Origin: Microbulbifer bruguierae
GTDB lineage: Bacteria > Pseudomonadota > Gammaproteobacteria > Pseudomonadales > Cellvibrionaceae
Length of the DNA stretch: 64,000 nucleotides
Direction of reading: 5' to 3'
NCBI RefSeq assembly: GCF_029869925.1
Contig: NZ_CP118605.1
Coordinates: 1,674,001-1,738,000 of the forward strand
Of this stretch, positions 32,317 to 44,936 are shown in pieces (the first letter of the stretch is position 1; every line of letters starts with the position of its first letter). A program made the position numbers and the translations under genes. The notes under the pieces are model-generated. The model saw nothing but the letters and a program-made list of their open reading frames with translations, made no database searches and was not told the origin of the DNA.

Positions 32317-34107
32317 ATGAATAACACACTCTCCCTGGAAATCGGCCACTACACCAGCGCAGGGCTGAAACCGGAAAATCAGGACAGCTGCGGTGCCCGT
32401 GTGCCACTGGATCCGCAGCTGGGCTTGAAAGGCGCTGCCTTCGCCATCGCCGATGGCATCAGCTCCAGTCCGGTCAGCGCCATCGCCAGTCAGACCGCAG
32501 TCAAAAGTTTTCTCGACGATTACTACTGCACCTCGGATGGTTGGAACGTGCAACAGGCTGCGGAGCGCGTACTCAAGGCAACCAACGCCTGGCTTTATGG
32601 CCAGACCCAGCAAAGCCCCTATCGTTTCGAAAGAGACAAGGGCTATGTCTGCACCTTCAGCGCGGCGATTCTCCAAGGCGCTGAAGCCCATCTTTTTCAC
32701 TTGGGTGACTCGCGAATTTATCGCCTGCGTCGCGGCACGCTCGAACAACTCACCCATGATCACCGCAAATGGGTTGGCGAGGTACACAGCTACCTGAGCC
32801 GCGCCCTCGGCGCATCCCAACGGTTGGACGTCGACTACCGACAGGTGTCACTGGAACCCGGAGACCTGCTTGTTTTCACCACCGACGGGGTACACGAAAC
32901 ACTGCCGCACGAGTTCCTGACCGAACAACTGGCACTGCCAACCACCAGTTTGAATACCACCGCAAAAGCCCTGGTCGACGCAGCGCTTGCCAACGGCAGC
33001 AACGACAATCTCACGGTGCAACTGGTGCGCGTCACCGGTTTGCCCGAACCCGTGAAAACTCCGATGGAACAGGCGGGCAGCTTGCCACTGCCGCCTCTGC
33101 TAAAAGCTGGTGACAGCCTGGACGGCTACATCATCGAGCGCGAGATCCACGCCAGTAGCCGCAGCCATGTTTATCTGGCTACGGATAAGTCCAGCGGTAT
33201 TCAGGCAATCCTGAAAATGCCGTCCATCGACCTCGCGGACGACCCCGCCTACCTGGAAAGATTGCTGATGGAAGAGTGGATTGCGCGCCGGGTCAACAGC
33301 ACCCATGTGGTGCGCGCCGCTACCAGCCACCGCCCACGCAATTTTCTGTATACCGCGATGGAAGTGGTTGAAGGACAGACCCTGCGCCAGTGGATGACCG
33401 ACAACCCGGACCCTCAGCTGGAAACCGTGCGCCGTATCGTTGAGCAGATTGCCAGTGGACTGCAGGCCCTGCACCGGGCTGAAATCCTGCACCAGGACCT
33501 GCGCCCGGAAAATATCATCATCAGCCCGGCCGGCACCGTTACCGTGATCGACCTTGGCTCTGCGAGGGTCGACGGTATCGCCGAAACCTTTTCAGCTACC
33601 ATTTCAGCCACCTTCGCCACAACCGACATCGAAGACAATCCAGATTCCGCCGTGAACAGTGGCCAGCAAATTCTTGGCACCGCGCTCTATACCGCGCCGG
33701 AATATTTCCTCGGTGATATGGGCTCCGCGCGCTCGGACCTCTTTTCACTGGCAGTACTTACCTACCACCTGCTATCTGGCGAGTTCCCCTATGGCACTCA
33801 GGTTGCCCGCTGCACAACGGTCGCAGCGCAACACAAATTGCGTTATCGCAGCGTGCTGAGTGAAACCCGCGCGATTCCCGCGTGGATAGATGCCACCCTG
33901 AAAAAGGCCCTGCAGCCGAATCCACGGCTGCGCCACGAGGCCCTGTCTGAATTTGTCTACGAGCTGCGACATCCGAACCCGCAATACCTGCACGCCACGC
34001 GCCCGCCGCTGATGGAACGCTACCCGGTGCGCTTCTGGCAGTCTGTCAGCGGCGTGCTGCTGTTGACCGTTTTGTATCTGTTGAGTCTGATTTCCTCTTC
34101 TGCCTGA
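32317..34107 (+). CDS. Fused PP2C phosphatase / Ser-Thr protein kinase
   Basis: A 596-residue protein with two opposing activities. The N-terminal PP2C domain (about residues 1-240) has ENQDSCGA, IADGISSS, LGDSRIYRLRRGTL and DNLTVQLVRV metal-site motifs. The kinase domain (about 270-550) has the invariant Lys region (QAILKMPS), a catalytic loop HQDLRPENI near 391 and DLGSARVDG near 415. The HRD Arg is Gln and DFG is DLG, so activation-loop control may be unusual. A C-terminal membrane helix (about 567-590) anchors it. Start ATG 32317 lies right after a terminator with no ribosome site; a TTG start at 32242 inside the channel gene is the alternative. Such fusions often sit beside nitrite/cyanate genes. 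Confidence 0.88.
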   Translation: MNNTLSLEIGHYTSAGLKPENQDSCGARVPLDPQLGLKGAAFAIADGISSSPVSAIASQTAVKSFLDDYYCTSDGWNVQQAAERVLKATNAWLYGQTQQSPYRFERDKGYVCTFSAAILQGAEAHLFHLGDSRIYRLRRGTLEQLTHDHRKWVGEVHSYLSRALGASQRLDVDYRQVSLEPGDLLVFTTDGVHETLPHEFLTEQLALPTTSLNTTAKALVDAALANGSNDNLTVQLVRVTGLPEPVKTPMEQAGSLPLPPLLKAGDSLDGYIIEREIHASSRSHVYLATDKSSGIQAILKMPSIDLADDPAYLERLLMEEWIARRVNSTHVVRAATSHRPRNFLYTAMEVVEGQTLRQWMTDNPDPQLETVRRIVEQIASGLQALHRAEILHQDLRPENIIISPAGTVTVIDLGSARVDGIAETFSATISATFATTDIEDNPDSAVNSGQQILGTALYTAPEYFLGDMGSARSDLFSLAVLTYHLLSGEFPYGTQVARCTTVAAQHKLRYRSVLSETRAIPAWIDATLKKALQPNPRLRHEALSEFVYELRHPNPQYLHATRPPLMERYPVRFWQSVSGVLLLTVLYLLSLISSSA

Positions 34108-34159
34108 ACCAACCCGAAGTGAACAACCCGAAGTGAACAACCAAAGTGAACAGCAACAG
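34105..34159 (+). repeat. Tandem TGAACAACCCGAAG units spanning a stop codon
   Basis: TGAACCAACCCGAAG (34105-34119), TGAACAACCCGAAG (34120-34133), TGAACAACCAAAG (34134-34146) and a diverged TGAACAGCAACAG (34147-34159). The first TGA is the stop codon of the phosphatase/kinase gene. The array fills the gap to the cyanase ribosome site. Confidence 0.85.
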
Positions 34160-34181
34160 TAAACAACAAGGGAGCATCACA

Positions 34182-34631
34182 ATGATCAGTAACCGCCAGC
34201 AAGTGACCGATAGGATTCTCACCGCCAAGGTGAAAAAAGACCTGAAGTGGTCCCAGGTTGCCGACGCCGTAGGCCAGTCCAAGGAGTGGACCACTGCCGC
34301 CTGCCTCGGGCAGATGACCTTTACTAAACAACAGGCCGAAATCGTGGGTGAGCTGTTCGATCTCGACGACGAAGCTGTCGCCTGGTTGCAGATCGCCCCC
34401 TACAAAGGTTCCCTGCCCACCGCCGTGCCCACCGATCCACTGATTTACCGCCTGTACGAACTGGTGAATGTCTACGGCACCACCATCAAGGAACTGATTC
34501 ATGAGGAATTTGGCGATGGCATCATGAGTGCGATCGACTTTTCCATGGATATCCAGCGGGAAGAGGACCCCAAGGGCGACCGCGTAAATATGGTGATGTC
34601 CGGCAAGTTCCTGCCCTACAAGATGTACTGA
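34182..34631 (+). CDS. cynS: Cyanate hydratase (cyanase)
   Basis: A 149-residue enzyme starting at ATG 34182 (MISNRQQVT) with AAGGGAG upstream. An N-terminal HTH-like domain is followed by the catalytic C-domain DPLIYRLYELVNVYGTTIKELIHEEFGDGIMSAIDF. The Arg and Glu of YRLYEL and the Ser of MSAIDF correspond to the E. coli catalytic triad (Arg96, Glu99, Ser122). It converts cyanate and bicarbonate to ammonia and CO2. It is the last gene of the nitrite-channel/phosphatase-kinase/cyanase unit and lets the cell use cyanate as a nitrogen source. Confidence 0.95.
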   Translation: MISNRQQVTDRILTAKVKKDLKWSQVADAVGQSKEWTTAACLGQMTFTKQQAEIVGELFDLDDEAVAWLQIAPYKGSLPTAVPTDPLIYRLYELVNVYGTTIKELIHEEFGDGIMSAIDFSMDIQREEDPKGDRVNMVMSGKFLPYKMY

Positions 34632-34744
34632 GCCTCAGCGGATATCTCGGCGCCGGCGGCGTGACCGCTGCCGGCGTCACGTCCCTGCAACCTGTCGCTG
34701 CCACACTCGTATACAATACTGGTCCAGCTACGAGACCCGTTGGT

Positions 34745-35632
34745 ATGAGCTTGAGTACAGCGTCCTCCCCTGACACCCCCACACAAAACTCTGTTTTCGA
34801 TTCCTCGCTGACCGTGGAAACAGCAGCCGCGCAACTGGCAGATTTCATCCGTCGCCACCCGAGGTTAACGGTGCTGACCGGCGCCGGTGTCAGTACCGAT
34901 TCCGGCATTCCCGATTACCGCGATCACAACGGACAGTGGAAGCGCAAGCCGCCGGTGGATCACCGGGAGTTTATGGCGAGCGCGGCCACCCGCCAGCGCT
35001 ATTGGGGCCGCGCACTGATCGGGTGGCCGGTGATCCGCAATTCGGCACCGAATCCGGCACATTTTCACCTGGCGGAGCTGGAGCGGCGCGGGCATATCAA
35101 TCTGTTGATCACACAGAATGTGGATCGGCTGCATCAGCGGGCGGGGAGCACGCGGGTCGTTGATCTGCACGGGCGCGCGGATGAGATTCGCTGCATGGGT
35201 TGTGACTACCGGGTGATGCGGCAGCTGGTACACGACCGCAGTTATGACCTGAACCCGACCTTTCGCCACTACACCGCGGAGACGGCGCCGGATGGGGATG
35301 CAGACCTGGAAGTGGATTTCAGTAATTTTCAGGTAGCCGACTGCCCGGTTTGTCACGGAATTCTGAAACCCGACGTGGTCTTCTTTGGGGATAACGTGCC
35401 AAAGGCACGGCTGGAGCAGTCACTGGCTGCCCTGCGCGATAGCGACGCGCTGCTGGTAGTTGGGTCCTCACTGATGGTCTATTCGGGATTTCGATTTTGC
35501 CGCATTGCAAAAGAGTGGAACAAGCCGCAGGCGTCTCTCACCCTCGGACGCACCCGCGCCGATGACCTGATTGACCTCAAGCTGAATACCCGGATCGCGG
35601 AAACACTGGCCACGGTGCTGCAGCAACTGTAA
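34745..35632 (+). CDS. Sirtuin-type NAD-dependent protein deacylase
   Basis: A 295-residue SIR2-family enzyme. GAGVSTDSGIPDYRDHNGQW (NAD-binding), TQNVDRLHQRAG and DLHGRADEIRC with the catalytic His are present. A zinc site is formed by CMGC and CPVC pairs, which are separated by an insertion of about 55 residues (VMRQLVHDR...VADC). GSSLMVYSGFRF closes the NAD pocket. It removes acyl groups from lysines using NAD. The start is uncertain: I chose ATG 34745 (MSLSTASSP), but no clear ribosome site is seen. It follows cynS by about 110 bp and may or may not belong to that operon. Confidence 0.9.
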   Translation: MSLSTASSPDTPTQNSVFDSSLTVETAAAQLADFIRRHPRLTVLTGAGVSTDSGIPDYRDHNGQWKRKPPVDHREFMASAATRQRYWGRALIGWPVIRNSAPNPAHFHLAELERRGHINLLITQNVDRLHQRAGSTRVVDLHGRADEIRCMGCDYRVMRQLVHDRSYDLNPTFRHYTAETAPDGDADLEVDFSNFQVADCPVCHGILKPDVVFFGDNVPKARLEQSLAALRDSDALLVVGSSLMVYSGFRFCRIAKEWNKPQASLTLGRTRADDLIDLKLNTRIAETLATVLQQL

Positions 35633-35896
35633 GTGCCATCGAAATCCCCCGCGCGCTTTCTTCTTTAGCCTGCTTTACTCTGCACGCAAACCCCAGCCAA
35701 ATACCGGAAGACAGGTCAGCTTCGGCACGCCAAAGCACAGTAACTGCCGCCACTTCAGCGGCAGCCGGTGCATTTTTATCACCCCAGACCAGCACAAAAT
35801 AATGGCAGGCATATTTACTCGCGAAAAAAATTCTCCATCAGAATCTATTAGCAATTGAGCTGACTGAAAAATAACACGTCGACGAATGGATTCTTC

Positions 35897-37114
35897 ATGG
35901 AAGCGCATACTCCAGCCCACGCCATTAATCTGCAAACATCAACGCCCGCGCCAGAAAAATCCGGATTCAGCCTGAATGTCGAGCTTACCCTGGAGGGCGC
36001 AAAAAAATTGCTTCACTATTGGGAGCGCACAGACCCGAGAAGCACGCCCAGAGTAGCTACGGCAAAAGCCGATTTTTTCCTGCCATTTCTCTCCGAGATA
36101 CCCGGTGAAAAAACGCCCTATGTGGTGCAATGGAAAACAAACGGGATACCCGATGGAATACTGATAGGCCGACTGAGTGTTAGGCGCCCGCTAATAGAAA
36201 TCGGCAATTGGCGGGTTCCGATGCCACGGCTTCGCACCCTGAACATTACCGAGGGTGGACTTGAGGCACTGAGCGCAGAAACTGCCCGGCAGCAGAAAAA
36301 ATACCTGCAAGAGTTACTGGCCGACGGGAATCTGGACTGCATTTCCATATTTCGCCTGTCGCCGGAGGGGGAAATCGGACAATTGCTCGAACATGGACTC
36401 AACCGCCCAGGCGATGGCAACCCGGAAAAAATGGCCCGCTGGTTCACCGAACTCGTTGATCGCCACGGAAGCCCGGTCGCCACCAATTCGGCAAAAACAC
36501 GCAGCGGATTTCGCCGCAAAGACCGCAAGCTGGTTGAGGCGTTTAACGGTTCCGTTGAAGTACGGGAAATTCGCGACCCGGCAGACGTCGCTGGTTTTTT
36601 AAAGGTGGCCGTTAACATCGTAGCCGCCAGCTATCAACAGAGCATCGGCGTGGGAGTAAAGGACGATGCGTCCTGGAAAAGTGTGTCGAGAATCCACGCC
36701 AGCAACGGCAGCTTCCGCGGCTACCTGCTGGAAGCCGCAGGCGAACCCATTGCCTATATCGTAGGGCCGTTAGTAGACGGTACCTTTACCCTGCTGGCCA
36801 CGTCCTTTCTCCCACAATACGGAAGATTGGCACCGGGCACCTATTTGCTTCGCAGAGTAATCGAACGACTACAGGACGAAGGCGTTCGCTGGATCGACTA
36901 CGGTATTGGCGATTACAGTTACAAAGAACTCTATGGCACCTGGCGGCGGGAAGATGCTTCAATGAATTTTTACGCGTCGTCACCTAAAGCACGTGCTGCC
37001 AGGCTGCTAAACAGCCTGGCCAATACCGCCAACCGATTCCTTCAATCCAGCGGCCTGCTGAAGCGTCTCAAGCACATACGCCGACTTGTTATCGACCGTC
37101 TGAGAAAAACCTAA
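35897..37114 (+). CDS. GNAT/CelD (BioF2)-like acetyltransferase
   Basis: A 405-residue protein. The C-terminal half (about residues 225-370) reads as a BioF2/CelD-like GNAT fold: FRGYLLEAAGEPIAYIVGPLVDGTFTLLATSFLPQYGRLAPGTYLLRRVIERLQDEGVRWIDYGIGDYSYKELYGTWRRED. The ending WIDYGIGDYSYKELYG is typical of acyltransferases linked to surface polysaccharide or cell-wall synthesis. The N-terminal half (about 30-210) matches nothing I know. No polysaccharide gene is nearby, so the substrate is unknown. The upstream region (35633-35896) holds no gene. Confidence 0.65.
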   Translation: MEAHTPAHAINLQTSTPAPEKSGFSLNVELTLEGAKKLLHYWERTDPRSTPRVATAKADFFLPFLSEIPGEKTPYVVQWKTNGIPDGILIGRLSVRRPLIEIGNWRVPMPRLRTLNITEGGLEALSAETARQQKKYLQELLADGNLDCISIFRLSPEGEIGQLLEHGLNRPGDGNPEKMARWFTELVDRHGSPVATNSAKTRSGFRRKDRKLVEAFNGSVEVREIRDPADVAGFLKVAVNIVAASYQQSIGVGVKDDASWKSVSRIHASNGSFRGYLLEAAGEPIAYIVGPLVDGTFTLLATSFLPQYGRLAPGTYLLRRVIERLQDEGVRWIDYGIGDYSYKELYGTWRREDASMNFYASSPKARAARLLNSLANTANRFLQSSGLLKRLKHIRRLVIDRLRKT

Positions 37115-37165
37115 GCAGACGCGTATTCCCCGTAGCGCGATCGTTGAACTGCAGCAAACGTTCGA

Positions 37166-38044
37166 TCAGTTATTTTCACCCTGCTCAGAGAGCTTATCTT
37201 CCGTGCGAAGTTCAAAGTCACTGGCATCGTGTCGCTCGTGCAACTGCTCGGAAGGGTCGCCCCAGGTGCGGTTCACCATATTCCCACGTTTGACGGCTGG
37301 ACGCTGGCCAATTTCATCCACCCAGCGATTTACATTTTTGTAGGTGTGGGCTTCAAGAAACTCCGCGGCATCGTAGGCCTTGTTTTTTACCACCGCACCA
37401 TACCAGGGCCAGATGGCCATATCGGCGATGGTGTACTCCTTACCGGCAATATACGGATGCTCGGCCAGCTGGCGATCGAGAACGTCCAGTTGGCGCTTGA
37501 CCTCCATGGTGTAGCGATTAATTGGGTATTCGTATTTTTCCGGCGCGTAGGCGTAGAAATGACCAAAACCACCGCCAAGAAATGGCCCCGCCCCCATTTG
37601 CCAAAACAGCCAGTTCAGGGCTTCGGTACGCTGTTCCGGCGTGTGCGGCAAAAAGGCGCCGAACTTTTCCGCCAGGTACAGCAAGATAGAGCCTGACTCA
37701 AACACGCGGATCGGCGGCGTGGTGCTGTGGTCTACCAGTGCGGGGATTTTGGAATTGGGGTTGATATCCACAAAGCCACTGGCGAACTGGTCGCCTTCGG
37801 TAATGCGGATCAGGTGAGCGTCGTACTCGGCGCCCTTGTGTCCCAGTGCCAGTAGCTCTTCGAGCATGATCGTCACTTTGACACCGTTGGGGGTAGCCAG
37901 AGAATAGAGCTGCATCGGGTGCTTGCCCACCGGCAGTTCTTTTTCATGGGTGGAACCGGCGATGGGGCGGTTGATATTGGCGAACTGACCGCCACTTTCA
38001 GAATCCCATTTCCAGACCTTGGGTGGGGTATACACATCCGACAT
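37166..38044 (-). CDS. yghU: Glutathione S-transferase, YghU type
   Basis: A 292-residue protein starting at ATG 38044 (MSDVYTPPKVWKWD), with GGAG upstream; the frame is open 17 codons further but unconserved. The N-extension TYTPPKVW-type followed by NRPIAGSTHEKELPVGKHPMQLYSLATPNGVKVTIMLEELLALG is characteristic of E. coli YghU/YfcG-like disulfide-bond oxidoreductases. The glutathione site NPNSKIPALVDH...FESGSILLYLAEKFG is complete. These proteins bind two glutathione molecules and act in disulfide reduction. It appears to stand alone with the TPR-like gene starting upstream on the same strand. Confidence 0.92.
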   Translation of the reverse strand: MSDVYTPPKVWKWDSESGGQFANINRPIAGSTHEKELPVGKHPMQLYSLATPNGVKVTIMLEELLALGHKGAEYDAHLIRITEGDQFASGFVDINPNSKIPALVDHSTTPPIRVFESGSILLYLAEKFGAFLPHTPEQRTEALNWLFWQMGAGPFLGGGFGHFYAYAPEKYEYPINRYTMEVKRQLDVLDRQLAEHPYIAGKEYTIADMAIWPWYGAVVKNKAYDAAEFLEAHTYKNVNRWVDEIGQRPAVKRGNMVNRTWGDPSEQLHERHDASDFELRTEDKLSEQGENN

Positions 38045-38096
38045 ATCAACGACTCCAGCTTCGATGGGTAAATGTAATTTGGGGAGGCTTATCAAT

Positions 38097-38855
38097 TTAA
38101 TTGGCGTGCTTCACGCGCAGCCGCGCGATGATATCACCGGCAACTTTTTCCCCGTACAGAGAAAGACCACCCTGGCGAGCCCTGGCAACCCATAGGCGCG
38201 CTTCCTGCGCGTCGCCAGTCTGGTCGCGTACGGATAACATCCCGGCAAGGTTTAGCATATTGCTCACATCCCCGGGAACCAGATCAGCTAACTCGCGACG
38301 GATGTTGATCACGCGGTCGTGCTGATCGGTCCGCCTCAATGCGGCCGCAATGCGATTCAGATACATAGGGTAGAAATCCGGGTAGTACTCCTGCAACGGC
38401 TTCTCCAGGGTTTCCAGTACCGCAAGGGATTCCGTATAGCTACGCTGCTGATACAAGGCATTGGCGTAGCGATAGCGTATCAAGGGATCCTGACAGTCCA
38501 GTTTGGTAACCAAGTAGGCCAGTGCCTGAATCTGGTCGTCAAAAGCCTTCAGAGTGCGAGGGTCTCCACGCCCCAGTTCATCAAATAACCGCGCCCATTT
38601 GGCATAGTTGCTCAAGCCAACGTCCACCGCCCAGTCAGAATGCTCCCCCTGGCAAGGGGAGGGGGATGAGCCATATGCGGCCAACTCAACCTGATCCCGC
38701 GGCCGCCCACGATACGCAAACGCCTCCACTGCCGTGTCGTAGCTGCGATTGGGCTCCGTAGCTACTGTGGGAAAACTGAATATAAGCAGCAAAACAGCCG
38801 CAAGCGGTCCAAGCAAGGTAACAAATTGGGGGCTTTTTCCGGGGTTAGTCAACAT
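38097..38855 (-). CDS. Exported hypothetical protein with TPR-like helices
   Basis: A 252-residue protein. A long signal peptide (about residues 1-32) ends near VAT. The rest is helical with TPR-like spacing: RYRYANALYQQRSYTESLAVLETLEKPL (about 125-155) and MYLNRIAAALRRTDQHDRVINIRRELADLVPGDVSNMLNLAGML (about 163-206). It contains a single Cys pair (C78 region and C130 region) that may form a disulfide. Family not recognised beyond the repeats. It ends 52 bp before the YghU gene start, so the two may be co-transcribed. Confidence 0.65.
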   Translation of the reverse strand: MLTNPGKSPQFVTLLGPLAAVLLLIFSFPTVATEPNRSYDTAVEAFAYRGRPRDQVELAAYGSSPSPCQGEHSDWAVDVGLSNYAKWARLFDELGRGDPRTLKAFDDQIQALAYLVTKLDCQDPLIRYRYANALYQQRSYTESLAVLETLEKPLQEYYPDFYPMYLNRIAAALRRTDQHDRVINIRRELADLVPGDVSNMLNLAGMLSVRDQTGDAQEARLWVARARQGGLSLYGEKVAGDIIARLRVKHAN

Positions 38856-38932
38856 GACTCAAGTTCCATCTTTAATTTCAAGTTGAATATCGATTCTCTA
38901 CATCCGCGTGTGGATTTGTATACGCCTTCTCA

Positions 38933-39409
38933 TCAATCACGGCAAAGGACCAGCTCTAAAAACAAACTGTTGGGATCGTCGGTGTACTCTGCAAAGGGAG
39001 GGCACTCAGTAAACCCGTGGCGTCGATACAGTCGGTGTGCTGGCTGGAAGAACGCCATGGAACCGGTTTCCAAGCTGAGGCGTGTATAGCCCCGCCGACG
39101 TGCCTCAGCGATGATGTGCTGCAACATGGCACTTCCCACACCCCGCCCCCGCGCATCGGCGCCGGTACGCATGGACTTGATTTCGCCATGGTCCGCAGAC
39201 AGCGCCTTCAGCGCGCCGCACCCTACCAGCTGGTCTCCGTCATATACCGACCAGAAAGTAATGTCCGGCTGGCGCAGCCCGTCCAGATCCAGGGCGTGTT
39301 TGCTCTCCGGGGGCGAGGTAGCACGCATATCATCGATATGCGTCTGTAAAAGCTCGGCAATTTCCTTGCCCGTGAGGTCATCCCGAATGATTTGTAGTCC
39401 TTCCAGCAT
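38933..39409 (-). CDS. GNAT-family N-acetyltransferase
   Basis: A 158-residue acetyltransferase of standard length. Motif A, the acetyl-CoA pyrophosphate loop, is KSMRTGADARGRGVGSAMLQHIIAEARRRG (about residues 78-107). It is followed by SLETGSMAFFQPAHRLYRRHGF, the usual strand-helix end of the fold. The N-terminal part with LLQTHIDDMRATSPPESKHALDLDGL resembles PanZ/YjaB-like and YafP-like small GNATs. The substrate is unknown. It lies at the leader-distal end of the CRISPR array on the same strand. Confidence 0.88.
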   Translation of the reverse strand: MLEGLQIIRDDLTGKEIAELLQTHIDDMRATSPPESKHALDLDGLRQPDITFWSVYDGDQLVGCGALKALSADHGEIKSMRTGADARGRGVGSAMLQHIIAEARRRGYTRLSLETGSMAFFQPAHRLYRRHGFTECPPFAEYTDDPNSLFLELVLCRD

Positions 39410-39649
39410 CGTCAGCGCCCCAATTTTTAGGGTTGGATATGATGCCAGAGTTTACCTCAATTCTACTGAGGGAGCCCCCGACTACTATTTCCACTTGCGC
39501 CGAATCAGCCAAATTATTATTCCTCTTACGACACGAGCGCCACCTTTAATCTCGCGAGTGGTTGCTTTCAATTTTTTGGACAAGTTGTTATACGCTTCCC
39601 TTGTCGGGTATGGCATAGCCCAGCACCAAGTGATTCACACGGATCACAA

Positions 39650-43448
<3,799 letters not shown>

Positions 43449-43624
43449 CGCGCAATTGTAAGTTGTTAAGGGGAAAAGAGAAATTCTGCAATTTCCGCTA
43501 ATCAATGCAGTTCGGAAAATATAGGGCCAAATGATGCGTAGAAAAAATGAGCAACCATCAGAAAATCAATATGTTAGGACTCCGCTACCCCCCCAGGGTT
43601 CGCATGAGTACTGGAGGTCAGCGG
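43449..43624 (-). promoter_or_regulatory. CRISPR leader
   Basis: The 176 bp between cas2 and the first repeat. It is AT-rich, contains TATATT near 43525 (minus strand) and runs of T/A but no ORF of its own. By position it holds the array promoter and the integration signals read by Cas1-Cas2. Confidence 0.75.
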
Positions 43625-43918
43625 CTACAGAATCAACGCGTCGCGAAGAGGATCTTCGACCTGTTTGGCTCCGAAATGCTCGACCCGCTGGCGACCTCGC
43701 TTGCCGAGAGAATAGAACCTGAGACTATCTTCGTCCGACTCATAAGTTTCCAGTAGCCGATTCTTGAGGAAGGTAAACTGGGCTGGGTCAACTTCGCATT
43801 CGAATACGGAGTTCTGAACTCGGACACCGTAGTCCAGGCAGATTTTCGCGATGTTTCTCAGTCGTCTACGACCCTCCGCCGTAGTAACGCTGACATCGTA
43901 AGTGACGAGAACTAGCAT
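43625..43918 (-). CDS. cas2: CRISPR-associated protein Cas2 (type I-C)
   Basis: A 97-residue protein of typical type I-C length. MLVLVTYDVS carries the conserved Asp in the first strand, followed by GRRRLRNIAKICLDYGVRVQNSVFECEV, the ferredoxin-like fold of Cas2. It forms the central dimer of the Cas1-Cas2 integrase. It starts one base after the cas1 stop and is the last cas gene before the leader. Confidence 0.97.
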   Translation of the reverse strand: MLVLVTYDVSVTTAEGRRRLRNIAKICLDYGVRVQNSVFECEVDPAQFTFLKNRLLETYESDEDSLRFYSLGKRGRQRVEHFGAKQVEDPLRDALIL

Positions 43919-43919
43919 T

Positions 43920-44936
43920 TCATTTCACCACGTAGGGTGTATAGCACTCTGTATCCCCTCTTAGATGCCGGGCCAACAGCAGAGCTTGACTGTGAGGTAA
44001 CAGGCCAATTGGCAACTGCTCTTGTAGATAAGGGTGCGTTAACTCCTCCTGCTTGCGCTGCTGGTAAAGTGTTAAAAGCTTTTTCCGGGCGTCTTCTTGT
44101 AGTCGCACAGCCCCACTCGCTTCAGTGACAAAATCTCCGGACTGGATCTGTCGACGATTAACCAGTGTGAGGACAAAGCGGTCAGCCCAAGAGGCTCGGA
44201 ATTCCTCTAGAAGATCCAACGCGAGACTGGCTCGGCCTGGTCGATCCCTGTGCAGAAATCCAACATAAGGATCGAGTCCCACTCCCTGTAATGCAGAGAC
44301 ACATTCCTGCGTAACAAGAGAATAAATAAAAGATAGCAGCGCATTGATAGGGTCTGTTGGTGGCCGCCTGACTCTACCACCAAACGCAAACCCGGAACCT
44401 CGTAGTAGCTCATCAAATACAGAGAAATAACAGCTCGCGGCATCGCCCTCGATACCGCGCACTTCATCTACAGATTTGGCAGTACGCGCACGTCTCAGAC
44501 TGGATGCCAGTCTATCCGCAGCAGTAGTGAGTCTAGGATTATCGCCATGATTCCTGAGTTCCCTCAGAAGTACTGAACGGCTATTGGCGATTTTCGCTGC
44601 AACAAACAACCGAGCAATCTCTTTGCTGCGATCACTACAATCTGCCCAACGATATTGCGTTCTGCGCAGCAATACATTCCCGGTCTGACGCCCGTGAACT
44701 CTGGCGAGAAACCGACCGTATTCCGTATAAAATGCAATAGAAATACCATTTTCCGCACAGTAACCCATCAAGAACGGCGACACGGAAACCCGACCAAAAC
44801 ATAGGATTCCTCCCAGGGAAAGTGCTGGGAACTGACCTAATTTCTCGTCACCCTGTTTGATGACAATCGTTTCCCGATCCTTGTGCAGATAGCTTTCCTG
44901 ACGGGTAATGTACAGAGTGTTGAGCAGTTTTTTCAA
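43920..44936 (-). CDS. cas1: CRISPR-associated endonuclease Cas1 (type I-C)
   Basis: A 338-residue integrase subunit. It begins MKKLLNTLYITRQESYLHKD, the usual type I-C N-terminus, from a TTG start at 44936 that overlaps the cas4 stop (TTGA). Metal-binding residues are in the expected context: the Glu in RGIEGDAASCYF near residue 160, a His in GFLHRDRPGRASLALDLLEEF near 228, and Asp/Glu in the same helix. It inserts new spacers at the leader-repeat junction with Cas2 and Cas4. Confidence 0.97.
   Translation of the reverse strand: MKKLLNTLYITRQESYLHKDRETIVIKQGDEKLGQFPALSLGGILCFGRVSVSPFLMGYCAENGISIAFYTEYGRFLARVHGRQTGNVLLRRTQYRWADCSDRSKEIARLFVAAKIANSRSVLLRELRNHGDNPRLTTAADRLASSLRRARTAKSVDEVRGIEGDAASCYFSVFDELLRGSGFAFGGRVRRPPTDPINALLSFIYSLVTQECVSALQGVGLDPYVGFLHRDRPGRASLALDLLEEFRASWADRFVLTLVNRRQIQSGDFVTEASGAVRLQEDARKKLLTLYQQRKQEELTHPYLQEQLPIGLLPHSQALLLARHLRGDTECYTPYVVK

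Noticed and set aside
36393..38095. Polysaccharide biosynthesis cluster suggested by the CelD-like acetyltransferase
   Set aside because: No glycosyltransferase, Wzx/Wzy or sugar-nucleotide gene is in the neighbourhood; the flanking genes are a sirtuin and a glutathione transferase.
39410..39649. Further decayed CRISPR repeats beyond the array
   Set aside because: At the expected 66-bp step near 39584 I could not align the repeat at more than chance level.
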